From positions 29,373,766 through 29,437,765 of the forward strand of contig CM060072.1 of assembly GCA_030533445.1 (NCBI GenBank): DNA of 64,000 nucleotides, in the 5' to 3' direction. Shown in pieces: positions 1-9,699 of the stretch. A program made the position numbers and the translations under genes. The notes beneath the pieces are model-generated. The model worked only from the letters and a program-made list of their open reading frames with translations, ran no database searches and had not been told where the DNA came from. Origin of the DNA: Cyprinodon diabolis. Lineage: Eukaryota; Chordata; Actinopteri; Cyprinodontiformes; Cyprinodontidae. Every line of letters starts with the position of its first letter. Position 1 is the first letter of the stretch.

Positions 1-305
1 AGCAGAAAATAACTTTGTGGAAAGTCAAGCAAAGTACGTCAGTAAATTAAAAAAATGTACATAATAATAGGGAAAGAAATAATAGGGAAAGAAAAAGCAT
101 TATATTATAGTTATATTTGTACATTAAATTAAGCAAGATGGACAAATATGTTTGGTCACTTTACTTCATGTGGGTTTGGAGCAAAAAAGGAAGAATTTGT
201 GGAAAAAAAATAAAGATTTAGCCTCCCATAAATGGCATTCTTATAGGAACTCAGAAAAACCCAAAGTTGCATTCAACAGAATGCATCCACGACAGACATA
301 AAAAA

Positions 306-1005
306 TAGGGATGCACGATATTGGGATTTTGGCTGATATCTGATATGCCGATATTTTAAAACTCATGTAGCCGATAACCGATATCGATACTGATGTTAAA
401 GCTGGACATTGAAAATAGCAGTTTTGTTATCCATTTCTGACACTTTGAAAAATAATATACTCAAATATATTTTCATATGCTGATATCAAATTGATTTTTA
501 AAAACGCGGTATCGATATTTTACTTTCAAAATCTCATGAAAATTTCATTGTTCTGTTACAAACTCTCGTGATATTTTGCAAATTCTTGTGAGATTTTGTT
601 AGTAAAATAGATCGATACCACGTCAATATATCAACATATAAAAATATGGAAAAATTTCGTGAATTTTCGGGGGATTTCGTAGCATAACGATGGCATATAG
701 CAATATTTCATTGGTAGAAGAGATTGATATGGTGTTTTTGGCAATATATCAGCATATGAAGATATTGTGATATTTTAATGTATCAATATTTTTTCCCTCG
801 TCTTTAGAAGTTTTTAAGTCTGTAAAAAATAAGTTTTTGAGGAAGAAGAAGAAGCAGTATTTTTTTTTTTTTTTTAGACTTAAGAAACTCAGAAGCTGAT
901 CAAATATCGGGTTAAATATCGGTGGGGTGGCCGATGTCCGATATGCAGTTTTAAGGCCGATACAGGCCGATACCGATAGGGGGCCGATTATATCTTGCAT
1001 CCCTA
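306..1005. mobile_element. Non-autonomous hAT-like DNA transposon
   Basis: The ends are inverted copies of TAGGGATGCAMGATAT (306 onward and, reversed, up to 1005). The element is flanked by a perfect 8-bp duplication, ATAAAAAA, at 298-305 and 1006-1013. Eight-base duplications and short TAGGG ends are typical of hAT elements. The interior is rich in CCGATAT/ATATCGG words and has no transposase. Short open frames inside are not convincing genes. Confidence 0.85.
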
Positions 1006-1013
1006 ATAAAAAA

Positions 1014-1337
1014 TAATAATTAAGTGCATGCTACAGGAACTTAATCAAATATATGGAGGACCAGGAGAGTCACTCACAAAGAAAAAAAAACAACAATTTC
1101 AATTTACACAAAAAAGCGCTTTCTACTTGCTATTTATTAAAAGTAGGGTTGGATGATATGGCCTAAAAATTAAATCTGTGCAATCCAAATTTACCCACTA
1201 CCTATTAAAATCCATGCAACTGGAAGTACAACCATGGGAGTAATACTACATCTATGGGAGCTCCGGAGAACCAAAACTGGCGAAAAACCTTTTTTTTTTT
1301 TTTTTTTTTTTAAATCATCCGCAACCAAAAATTTTTG
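1014..1337. other. AT-rich spacer with poly-T and a possible hAT end
   Basis: No gene is seen. A T22 run lies at 1290-1311. The stretch starting near 1144 (TAGGGTTGGATGATATGGCC) resembles another hAT terminal repeat, but no matching right end was found. Confidence 0.4.
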
Positions 1338-2126
1338 TAGGGATGGAAGGGTTTATGAAAACCATCCGAACCGTTTGGTTCGACTGTCTCGGTTCGGTTC
1401 GCGTGTGTTTCGTTCGGTTCATGCGCTGCTCCTTTTTCTCATAGGCGAAGCGTGTACACTCCAGAGCAGAAGGTGGCGGTACTGCGACCAAAGCCAACTA
1501 CCAGTAGTAAACAAGAAGAAGAGGAAGCGAAGCAGCATAGCCAGGTGTAGCAGGAAAAAAATCTGTTGTTGTGGAGAATTGTGTGGGTATGGCGAGTGGG
1601 AAAGAACAGGAGTTGGAAGACGCGCCAGCAGCACTTTATAGGTCTGCTGTATGGGACCACTTTGCATTTAGAGTGACCTACGATGACGGCGGAAAGAATG
1701 TTGTGGATAAAAGTGCAACAGTGTGCAAGCATTGTGCAACACGTTTTGTTCATGCTAACCCCGAAATCCCACATACTCCGCTCCAGACCGCCTGCACAAA
1801 GCAAAGCCTACAGCCCCCACTGTGGCTCCGCTCCGCTCTGAGTTCCTTGGAGATCGTAGAGGGCATGCGCAAGATGATTCAATTCAAAGCAGCAAAACAT
1901 GCGGAAATGATACATGGTTTCCGCAAATCATTTAAAATATTTACAATTCATTCATATTGGGATTTTTTCATTAATTTCATTAAAAAAAATTTCATAAATT
2001 TTTATAATTTTTAGTAATTTTTTAATTTTTCGGTGTAACAAAAAAAGCATATACCGAACCGAAAACTGTGACCACGAAACCGTGAACCGAAAAGAATCGT
2101 TGATTTTGTGAACCGTTCCACCCCTA
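1338..2126 (+). mobile_element. hAT element deletion derivative with BED remnant
   Basis: The left end TAGGGATGGAAGGGTT and the right end (reverse complement TAGGGGTGGAACGGTT) form inverted termini. Flanks 1330-1337 and 2127-2134 match at 6 of 8 positions, consistent with a decayed 8-bp hAT duplication. Inside is the start of a BED-zinc-finger transposase ORF. The catalytic part is missing, so this is an internally deleted copy dependent on an outside transposase. Confidence 0.75.
1589..2014 (+). pseudogene. N-terminal BED zinc-finger fragment of a hAT (ZBED-like) transposase
   Basis: From the ATG at 1589 the frame encodes an acidic leader, then SAVWDHFAFRV and a CKHC cysteine pair about 40-45 residues in. 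This is the typical first half of a BED finger (aromatic SxVWxHF, then CxxC) from ZBED/hAT transposases, where it binds the element ends. After ATRFVHAN the family would normally supply the histidine pair, but here the sequence changes to an unrelated proline-rich tail, so the finger is incomplete. The hAT dimerisation and DDE core are absent. The loss coincides with the internal deletion of the surrounding element. An upstream in-frame ATG at 1571 also exists, but the one at 1589 matches the usual MASG-like start. A functional protein is unlikely. Confidence 0.7.
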
Positions 2127-2134
2127 ATTTTTAG

Positions 2135-2610
2135 TAATGCATTTAATTGATTTTTTTTTTTGCCCAGGCCTTATCAAAAGGAATTGTAAATTTCAACTTC
2201 AAATTAGTGTTGAATTTAAAACAATACAATTTTAAAATTCATTTTCAAATCCTATTCCTAAAAGGAGATTTAAAAAAGAATTAATAATTTGATTATAAAT
2301 ACATTAACGCACGTTTTAAATGCAGATCGTTTTCTGTTTCTCTTTTCCTTTTTATCATACATTGTCAAATCCTTTTTGCAAATACATTTTATTTTAGTTC
2401 AATTTATAATTCCAGTGACTCAACAACAGGTTATTAACTCTCCCAATCTGCCATACTAATGTCTAATCTGTCTCACAGAAGGAAATGTAAGCACAAGTAA
2501 ACTGTACAATGTGAGCATAGTAATCTGGGTTCACCATGTTTTAGGTCAGGAGCCTATTTGGAAAAAAATTTAACAGTTTAATTAATGCTAATTGATTTGG
2601 CTTAAAAATC
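2135..2610. other. AT-rich sequence, nothing recognised
   Basis: No coding potential or repeat boundary was recognised. The last bases (AAATC, 2611-2615) are the target copy flanking the next element. Confidence 0.5.
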
Positions 2611-2615
2611 AAATC

Positions 2616-3453
2616 TGTCAGGAAACGCGGACAGATGGACCCAGTATTCAAGGAGAGACAGTCAGTAGGAAAGTTCAAACGTTTATTAAATAAAACAAAA
2701 CAAAAGCGGGGCTGTGGCTCGCGGACACTGCAGGCGGGGGGGGGGGGGGCGGGGGGTTCGGTGCACCGCCCAATCTCAGACACTCTGGTTTTAAGGAATG
2801 TCCCCAGTGCTGCAGTCCCAGAGGTCATGCTGGAAAACGATCCTGGTCAGGGATCCAGAACAGGCAGGAACAGACAGAACAGGCAGGATCCAGATCAGGC
2901 AGGAACAGAAACAGGTGGCAGGATCCAGACTTCCAGGCATCCACAGGCTTCCAGGAGGGTTCAGAGTCAGACTGGGACCAGAAGCATGACCAGGTGGTCA
3001 CGCACAGGAGCAGACAGGATCAGGTGCAGACAGGCAGGCTCAGTGGAAGAGGGTAGCCGAGACAGGACGTGGAGCCAGAACTTGAAGCAGGACTTTAAAC
3101 TGGTCTCCTCCCTGGAGCCAGGCTTACTGGAAAAAAACTGAACCTCCCCACATATAGAGCCAAAAACCCAGAGGACTCCGCGGGGGAGGAACAGTGGACA
3201 ATCAGGAGACGAGACAAACACTAAAACCCTCTTTCCACTGGCTGCTAGGATCCAGGACATGAACCATAAACTAAAACGAACAGACAGATTAACAGAAAGA
3301 CAAGCAATGATCTGGCACTGAATGCTCAGGCTGAACTGAATATAAACCAGAGGAAACAGGTGAGAGGAATACATTATAATTGAGGCAGGGAGGGAAAACG
3401 ACAGTTGAAAGGAATGACTAATTAAGGGAGAGCAAACAGGCCAGATCATGACA
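2616..3453 (-). mobile_element. Solo LTR of an LTR retrotransposon (838 bp)
   Basis: It starts TGTCAGG and ends CATGACA, so it has the TG...CA termini of an LTR. It is bounded by a perfect 5-bp target duplication, AAATC, at 2611-2615 and 3454-3458. Inward from the left end it carries GGACCCA, a motif shared at the same place by four other LTR copies in this window (near 19580, 32545, 43040 and 53545), which defines a family. By comparison with those copies its transcription direction is minus. No gag, pol or second LTR is present, so it is a product of LTR-LTR recombination. The long open frames across it are accidental. Confidence 0.8.
2736..2756 (+). repeat. G-run (14 G, C, 6 G)
   Basis: A homopolymeric G tract inside the solo LTR, able in principle to form a G-quadruplex. 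It probably grew by slippage. Confidence 0.9.
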
Positions 3454-3489
3454 AAATCATTTTCTTTCCTCACTCAAGTTTCATATAAA

Positions 3490-4040
3490 AACAACATTGA
3501 TTGACGATCTACACCTTAAGGACAGAGGACATTCTTTTGAGGACCAGAATGTTCACATTTTGGATAAAGAAAATAGTTGGTTTGAGAGGGGCGTGAAGGA
3601 AGCCATTTATGTTAAGGAAGAAAAACCAACCTTAAACAGATTTCAGCTTTCAAAAACCTACAATTCAGCCATTGAGTTGATTCCTTCCCGCTATCACTGC
3701 AACCCCCACCCCATTTACTGGGTAACAGAGCACATCGATTTTCAGCCAGGCCAACAATTCCCTGTAACGACCCCCCATTTCAGAACCATAGACAGGTTTC
3801 GGGTATTACAGGCTAACAAAGAAACAAAAAGACTTGCATTCCAAAGGGGTGGACCTGCTCATGAGGTTCAATTGGCATGTTTTCTTAGCCAAAACAAGGC
3901 TTTGTTTTAGACCACTCTATGAAGCCTTGAACTCAACGCTATTTCTGACATTTTTAATTGAAAATGCTTCAGGATGGGAAGCAAAGCATCTTTAACTTGG
4001 AAACAAAGTCCATCAGATTGTTTTTTGACTTTTTTGGCAT
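3490..4040 (+). mobile_element. Penelope-like element 3' end, copy 1
   Basis: It contains the C-terminal coding remnant described next, followed by a non-coding tail. From about 3885 to 4030 the tail matches copy 2 at 11166-11305, and the mid-tail CATAGACAGGTT...ATTACAGGCTAAC block matches copy 3 (minus strand, 35955-36250). Just before the end is a GCTTC...GAAGC hairpin (3966-3970 with 3978-3982). The copy is truncated at its 5' side. Confidence 0.65.
3497..3910 (+). pseudogene. C-terminal GIY-YIG endonuclease remnant of a Penelope-like reverse transcriptase
   Basis: The first 45 residues read LKDRGHSFEDQNVHILDKE, then WFERGVKEAIYVKEEKPTLNR. In fish Penelope-like ORFs this string closes the GIY-YIG endonuclease domain, with the conserved glutamate in the KEAIYV segment. 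The GIY and YIG strands and the whole reverse transcriptase lie upstream in intact relatives and are missing here, so the fragment cannot act alone. After PTLNR the family has a short Gly-rich linker and tail. Here the frame runs on into what is 3' untranslated sequence in the other copies, so the nominal C-terminus is not real. It lies directly downstream of the solo LTR, which may have cut it. The family assignment is from motif memory only. Confidence 0.6.
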
Positions 4041-6400
4041 TCTTGTAAAAAGTTTAACACACACACACAAAAAAATGAATATCACACTAAATGTTTGCAG
4101 CTAGTGGTATTAAACAGTGAGCTAGGTTATCTGCGTATGAGTAGCCATCTAAGAAAAAAAAAGTTATGGACTGTTGTAAGCTATGCTATAAGCTATGAAA
4201 GCCGAATGAGTGGATTGGTGAAAAAAAATAAAAAAAATTAAAATCTTTATAAACAAAAAATTAGAATAATTGCTAAAATCAATTTAATCAACCAACCCAC
4301 TGGTTTCTCATAAGCAAATCCGTTCAGGAAGAATTCCATCCATCTTTTAATTTGTAGAGAATGGCAAGACCTTAAATTCTAAATAAAAGAAGTGGGTGTT
4401 TTATTTTGATGTTTTGAATATAAGGAAAGAAAACTCTTGATTTAAAAAAGCCCTCTAGAAAAGTACAGATTCTCATTTTTTAAATCTTATTTGCAGAATA
4501 GTTTTATATCAGTGCCATTAGACGGTCTTCTAACATAAACAGATCATCACTCTACCACTACCGTGCTTGACTATCATCTATGATGTTGTTTTTCTAAAAT
4601 GCCGTGTTAGTTTTACGCTCGATGTAACAGGATGCGAATCTAAAAAGAATGTCATTGCTCTTTAGAAGATTCATCCCTGAACTGTTCTGGTCATCATTTA
4701 GTCAGCAGTGTTTTGTGCAATGCTACTTTTCCACCAATCTCATTGTTAAACAGTTTCTTTACCATTTTTGCATTATGACTCTAACATGAGCAAAAGCAGT
4801 ATATATTCATACACTAACTCAGTAGTTTGTCCTATAATAGAGAATGGATCCAAAAAGGTGAGAATTAAAGTGTATCTGTGCTTAGAGCTCATAAATTAGT
4901 ATTATATTTAGCCTCTACAGCAGGAGACATTATCTAAGGAGGGTCACTTAGATAAAACTTCTAAGAAAAATGCTGTTTTTTTTATTTTAATTTATTAGCT
5001 TTTTAGTATATTTACAAATTATATGGAATGCATCGGATTTTAAACAGGTGGAGTAAATAAAATCTGCAAAAGATTTGCTGTTTTTTTGTTTTCCAGTATA
5101 ATAAAGCTCTAAATTTGAAAGATCCTAATCATCTCTACAACGATCAGATCAACTCAAGCGTGGTCCCTCTAAACACACTGTAGAAAAAAAGCGAAAAATT
5201 TGCAAATTAGTGGATATTTGTTCTTTTTTTCCCCACTGCAGCATCATTTGTAACCAGGATTATATCAGTCTAATCAGATTCTAATTGGATCTTTAATCAT
5301 TCAGTGTTTTGTTTGAGTGGAGGCATCTCTTCACAGGCTGCAGGTTCAGAGAGGGACTCTCCACCTCGTTTGCTGCCTGATAACAGAATGATGGACAGTC
5401 TGGCCTTGATCTCAATCAGCAACATAAAATAAAAAAATGAAGGGTCCATTCTCTGTGTTGGAGGGGGATGGGGCTATATGTCACACACTCAGGCCCACCA
5501 CAGGGACGGAGGGTAACCTGGGATGCTTTCAGACAAGCATGTGAACAAGCAGAAAGCTTTGAAATCTCTGTGGACTCTGGTTTGCATCTCACGTTTGCTG
5601 CAGCGGAGCGTCTCCCTGCTTTCTTTACCTCATGTAGCTCCTCTGCTTTAAAGCTAATGGGAATCCTCTGAGGTGAAACCCATTTGTGTGGAAGTATGTC
5701 TGCCTGTTATGAATGATGTTATGGAGTCTAATGTTCCCCACCGCCCCCATGGGGGTGTTGCACTGCTCCTCGCTTTGCATGACAGACAAAAAGCTGACCC
5801 GTCTGCCTGCTTCATCTCCCAACGACCTCATTCTGTTTGGAGCTTCATGAGCGAAGCTTTCTACTAAAGTGTTATTTTACATGTATGCATGTAGATGTAT
5901 ACGCCAGCATACAACATATTCGTACCCATGTTTCTTTTTAACGTTACAACCATAAACCTTGAGTTATTTATTTGATAGACCGACAGAGGTTGAGCATAAT
6001 TGTGACTAAGCCTTTTAAAACTGTTCTATGAAGGACTAATAGAGCATCAATGAGCAAACGGCATCATGAAGACCAGGGAGCGAGAGGTCAGGGAGAAAGT
6101 TGTGGAAATGGAAAACTCATAGATCCCTCTTAAATCCATTAAATGGAAGTAGCTTGGCACAGCTGTAAAGCTAACAAAACATATTTGCCCACCTGAGACC
6201 CTCAATGGTAAAAAACAGCCCAGAATTTTTAATAGTAATTCTGGAGGAGCAGCAGAGAGCGATTACTCAGGTGGGAGAATCTGCTGACTGATCATTGTGC
6301 GCTTTAACCCATCTTGCTTTTAGGGAAACGCTGCATGAAGAAAATATTTAAGGATATAATATCAGTCAGATTTAGCAATGAAACAAACAATACATAAATT
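4041..6400. other. Non-coding sequence, nothing firmly recognised
   Basis: AT-rich with short poly-A and poly-T runs up to about 5220, then a more complex, apparently single-copy stretch around 5230-5880. Open frames near 5468-5867 have no motif or splice pattern I can support. Confidence 0.5.
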
Positions 6401-6429
6401 AAAATTAAGAGTGGTGTTCTGTAGTTGGA

Positions 6430-8470
6430 CTGTGCTCGTCATGGATTGTCCATAACGAACACCATGTTCAAGCATAAGGGTGTCCATATGTGCACATGGC
6501 ACCAGGACACCCTAGGCCACAGTTCGATGATCGATTTTGTCATTGTTTCATCAGACTTGCGGCCGTATGTCTTGGACACTCGGGTGAAGAGAGGTGCGAG
6601 CTTTCCACTGACCACTACCTGGTGGTGAGTTGACTCCGGTGTTGGGGGAGGATGCCGGTCAGACCTGGCAGGCCCAAACGTGTTGTGAGGGTCTGCTGGG
6701 AACGTCTGGCGGAGTCCCCTGTTAGGCGGAGCTTTAACTCCCATCTCCGGCAGAACTTCGAACACATCCCGGGGGAGGTGGGGGACATTGAGCCCGAGTG
6801 GACCATGTGCCATACCTCCATTGTGGAGGCGGCTTATCTGAGCTGTGGCCGCAAGGTTGTCGGTGCCTGTCGTGGCGGCAACCCTCAAACCCGTTGGTGG
6901 ACACCTCCGGTGAGGGATGCTGTCAGGTTGAAGAAGGAGGCCTATGGGGCCTTTTTGGCCTGTGGGACTCCGGAATCAGCTGATGGGTACCGGCGGGCAA
7001 AGCGGCATGCGGCTCGGATGGTTGCTGAGGCAAAAACTCGGGTGTGGGAGGAGTTTGGAGAGGCCATGGAGAAAGACTTCCGCACGGCTCCGAAGCGATT
7101 CTGGTCCACCATCCGGCGTCTCAGGAGGGGGAAGCGGTGCAGCACCAACACTGTTTATAGTGGGGATGGTGTGCTGCTGACCTCGACTCGGGACGTTGTG
7201 GGTCGGTGGGCGGAATACTTCGAAGACCTCCTCAATCCCACCAACATGTCTTCCATTGAGGAAGCTGGGCCTGGGGACTCTGGACTGGGCTCTCCAATCT
7301 CTGTGGGCGAGGTCGCCGAGGTGGTTAAAAAGCTCCTCGGTGGCAGGGCCCCGGGGGTGGATGAGATCCGCCCGGAGTTCCTCAAGGTCCTGGATGTTGT
7401 AGGGTTGTGTTGGCTGACGCGACTCTTCAACATTGCATGGACATCGGGGGCAGTCCCCCTGGATTGGCAGACTGGGGTGGTGGTCCCCTTATTCAAAAAG
7501 GGGGACCGGAGGGTGTGCTCCAATTACAGGGGAGTCACACTATTAAGCCTCCCCGGCAAGGTCTATTCGGGGGTGCTGGAGAGGAGGGTCCGTCGGATAG
7601 TCGAACTTCGGATTCAGGAAGAGCAGCCGAGTGTGAAGCGGCCGGGATGGGGATCAGTGCCTCCAAATCCGAGGCCATGGTCTTGAGCCGGAAAAGGGTA
7701 GAGTGCCTTCTCCGGGTCAGGGGGGGTGTCCTGCCCCAAGTGGAGGAGTTTAAGTATCTTGGGATCTTGTTCACAAATTAGGGAAGAAGGGAGCGGGAGA
7801 TTGACAGGCGGATTGGTGCAGCGTCTGCCGTGAAGCGGGCGCTGTACCGGTCCGTCGTGGTGAAGAGAGAGCTGAGTCAAAAAGCGAAGCTCTCGATTTA
7901 CCGGTCGATCTACGTTCCTACCCTCATCTATGGTCATGAACTCTGGGTCATGACCGAAAGAACGAGATCGCGGATACAAGCGGCCGAAATGGGTTTCCTC
8001 CGTAGAGTGGCTGGGCTTTCCCTTAGAGATAGGGTGAGAAGCTCGCTTATCTGGGAGGGACTCGGAGTAGCACGTCCCACCGGGGGGAGGCCCCGGGGAA
8101 GACCCAGGACACGCTGGAGAGACTATGTTTCTCGGCTGGCCTGGGAACGCCTTGGGGTTCCTCCTGAAGAGCTGGAAGAAGTGGCTGGGGAGAAGAGCCG
8201 CTGCTCCTCCACGTCGAGAGGAGCCAGTTGAGGTGGCTTGGGCATCTGTTTAGGATGCCTCCTGGACACCTCCCTGGTGAGGTGTTCCGGGCACGTCCCA
8301 CTGGGGGGAGGCCCCGGGGAAGACCCAGGACACGCTGGAGAGACTATGTTTCTCAGCTGGCCTGGGAACGCCTTGGGGTTCCTCCTGAAGAGCTGGAAGA
8401 AGTGGCTGGGGAGAGGGAAGTCTGGGCCTCCCTTCTTAAGCTGCTGCCCCCGCGACCCGACGCCAGATAA
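6430..8470 (+). pseudogene. Rex3-like endonuclease/reverse transcriptase ORF, broken
   Basis: In order the remnants are: the end of the APE endonuclease (MIDFVIVSSDLRP, then a TDHYLVV motif corresponding to the catalytic SDH region); a linker with [19 protein letters not shown] and [12 protein letters not shown]; the N-terminal fingers of the reverse transcriptase (VVPLFKKGDRRVCSNYRGV, 7480-7540); then a junction near 7627 where QEEQ is followed out of frame by AECEAAGMGIS. About 155 codons are missing compared with the other copy, including motif A, motif B and the catalytic FADD. Downstream come PQVEEFKYLG, a stop at 7779-7781, and the KAKLSIYRSIYVPTLIYGHELW and RSQLRWLGH C-terminal segments. 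Several frames are used, so the copy is dead. The intact enzyme nicks chromosomal DNA and primes cDNA there; nothing here could catalyse that. Confidence 0.85.
8070..8414 (+). repeat. Tandem duplication inside the Rex3 3' coding region
   Basis: The segment 8070-8193 is repeated at 8291-8414 with about two mismatches (offset 221 bp). It encodes ARPTGGRPRGRPRTRWRDYV to VAGE. Compared with the usual gene order P-Q, the copy reads Q-P-Q: an extra Q block lies before the block encoding LLLHVERSQLRWLGH. Confidence 0.9.
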
Positions 8471-8505
8471 GCGGAGGAAGATGGATGGATGGATGAAAAT
8501 TAAGA

Positions 8506-9085
8506 TAAACTTGTCGAAAGGTGTAGGTTAATGCACTTATACTAAAGCTGACAGTATGGATGTAATAATCAAAACTTCATCAGATATGATAACTGACCCT
8601 ACAGTTTCTAGGATGAGCTTAAAATGATCCTAGCATCCAGACTTTTATCTTTTTGTAAGAGAAAAAATAGACAGAAGAGACTGTAAGCATTTAAAGTGGC
8701 TTAGAAATAAAAGTGTTTTAATTTCCATGTTGGAAAACAGTAGTCTAGTAAACTTTCCCCACCCGCCAGCGACCAAAATCATTTTTGCCTGCGAGTGGTT
8801 TAGCCTCAATCAATGCCCCAGGCCCTAAATCTGGCAGGCCAATCACAATGCAGAGATGTGTTTTTGGATGGAAAGTTTGCGGGGTTTTGAAGGCGTGACA
8901 ACAAAGCTGCACGACGCTGGAGAAAAGCACAACAAGGAAGATGGCAACAACTATTGAACAGTAGCATGCACTGCGGCAGCAGCAGCTTTTAATGGAGAGC
9001 TCCACAGAAAGTTAAAAGCTCTCTTTTCTTTTGCTGCTGTTCAATAAAAATATGTTTTAAGATCATTTGAGGCAAGAATATAATA
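8506..9085. other. Spacer, possibly the 5' part of a repeat
   Basis: No gene was recognised. The segment 8820-8990 (CCAATCAC, then AAGATGGCAAC) has a promoter-like or 5'-UTR-like look often seen in fish repeats and may belong with the helicase-like fragment downstream. This is a weak inference. Confidence 0.3.
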
Positions 9086-9093
9086 CTTTAAAG

Positions 9094-9296
9094 CAAGCAT
9101 CCCCAAACTTGGTCCTCGAGGGCCACTGTCCTGCAGGTTTTAGAGCTTTCCCTGCTTTAGCACAGCTGATTGTGATGATTGCAGTAGAGCAAAAGCCTGT
9201 TAATCAACTATCAATTAAAATCAGCTGTGCTGGAGCAGAGAAACATCTAAAACCTGCAGGACAGCGGCCCTCGAGGACCGAGTTTGGGGATGCCTG
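9094..9296. mobile_element. hAT-type miniature inverted-repeat element (203 bp)
   Basis: The ends are CARGCATCCCCAAACTYGGT and its reverse complement. The terminal inverted repeat extends about 50 bp, through TCCTCGAGGGCC and CCTGCAGGTTTTAGA. The flanks 9086-9093 and 9297-9304 are an identical 8-bp duplication, CTTTAAAG. There is no coding capacity. Confidence 0.92.
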
Positions 9297-9475
9297 CTTT
9301 AAAGCGTCACTATATGGTTCATTTACAGATTTAATGCGTAATTAAAAAACTATTTCCGAAGTTGAGAGGACCAAGGCAACCAGCGGACCTCCGAGGCTAA
9401 CGGCAGCCAGGGCTAACCGCAGCCCGTCTGCAGCGGCCCTCTCTCGGCATAGTCGGGTGTGAAGGACCGCTGGCT

Positions 9476-9697
9476 ATGATGGCGATTTTCGACTCAGCTT
9501 TGGAATCAGTTTTGGAAGAATTAGACTGGTTTTCGTTGAAATGTGAGCAGGAAGAGGCTTTACGCTCATTAATTTTTAAGAGGGACGTATTTGGCGTTTT
9601 ACCGACAAGGTGTTTGCTTACACTCACCCACCAGCTTTCTGTCGCCCTTACTATGTCACCGTCAGTTGCGCTCATTGGTCAGAGCGTTGGCCAATAG
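9476..9697 (+). pseudogene. RecQ-like helicase N-terminal fragment
   Basis: The translation has a leader (FDSALESVLEELDWFSLK), then EQEEALRSLIFKRDVFGVLPT. This matches the start of RecQ-type superfamily 2 helicases: a Q-motif-like EQxxAL, then the strand leading into Walker A. Where the family continues with GxGKS the frame reads RCLLTLTHQL, so the ATP-binding loop is missing and the sequence departs soon after. Such fragments occur in fish as parts of repeats or processed copies, and I cannot tell which this is. The frame reads into TTGGTCAGAGCGTTGGCCAA, a promoter-like palindrome. It is far shorter than any helicase and should be treated as a relic. Confidence 0.45.
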
Positions 9698-9699
9698 GC

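Larger units (their letters stand above)
6411..8495 (+). mobile_element. Rex3-type (RTE clade) LINE, 5'-truncated and rearranged
   Basis: It encodes APE-end, linker and reverse transcriptase segments closely matching the minus-strand copy at 16000-19188. It ends in GATGGATGGATG, the short GATG tail typical of Rex3. A perfect 10-bp target duplication, AAAATTAAGA, flanks it at 6401-6410 and 8496-8505, fixing both ends. The 5' end is truncated inside the endonuclease. Internally the reverse transcriptase core is deleted near 7627 and a 3' segment is duplicated. Confidence 0.9.

Noticed and set aside
2635..3141. 168-codon open frame rich in Gly/Gln/Arg
   Set aside because: It lies wholly inside the solo LTR, crosses a G-run, and has no domain; the opposite-strand frame at 2967-3473 is equally accidental.
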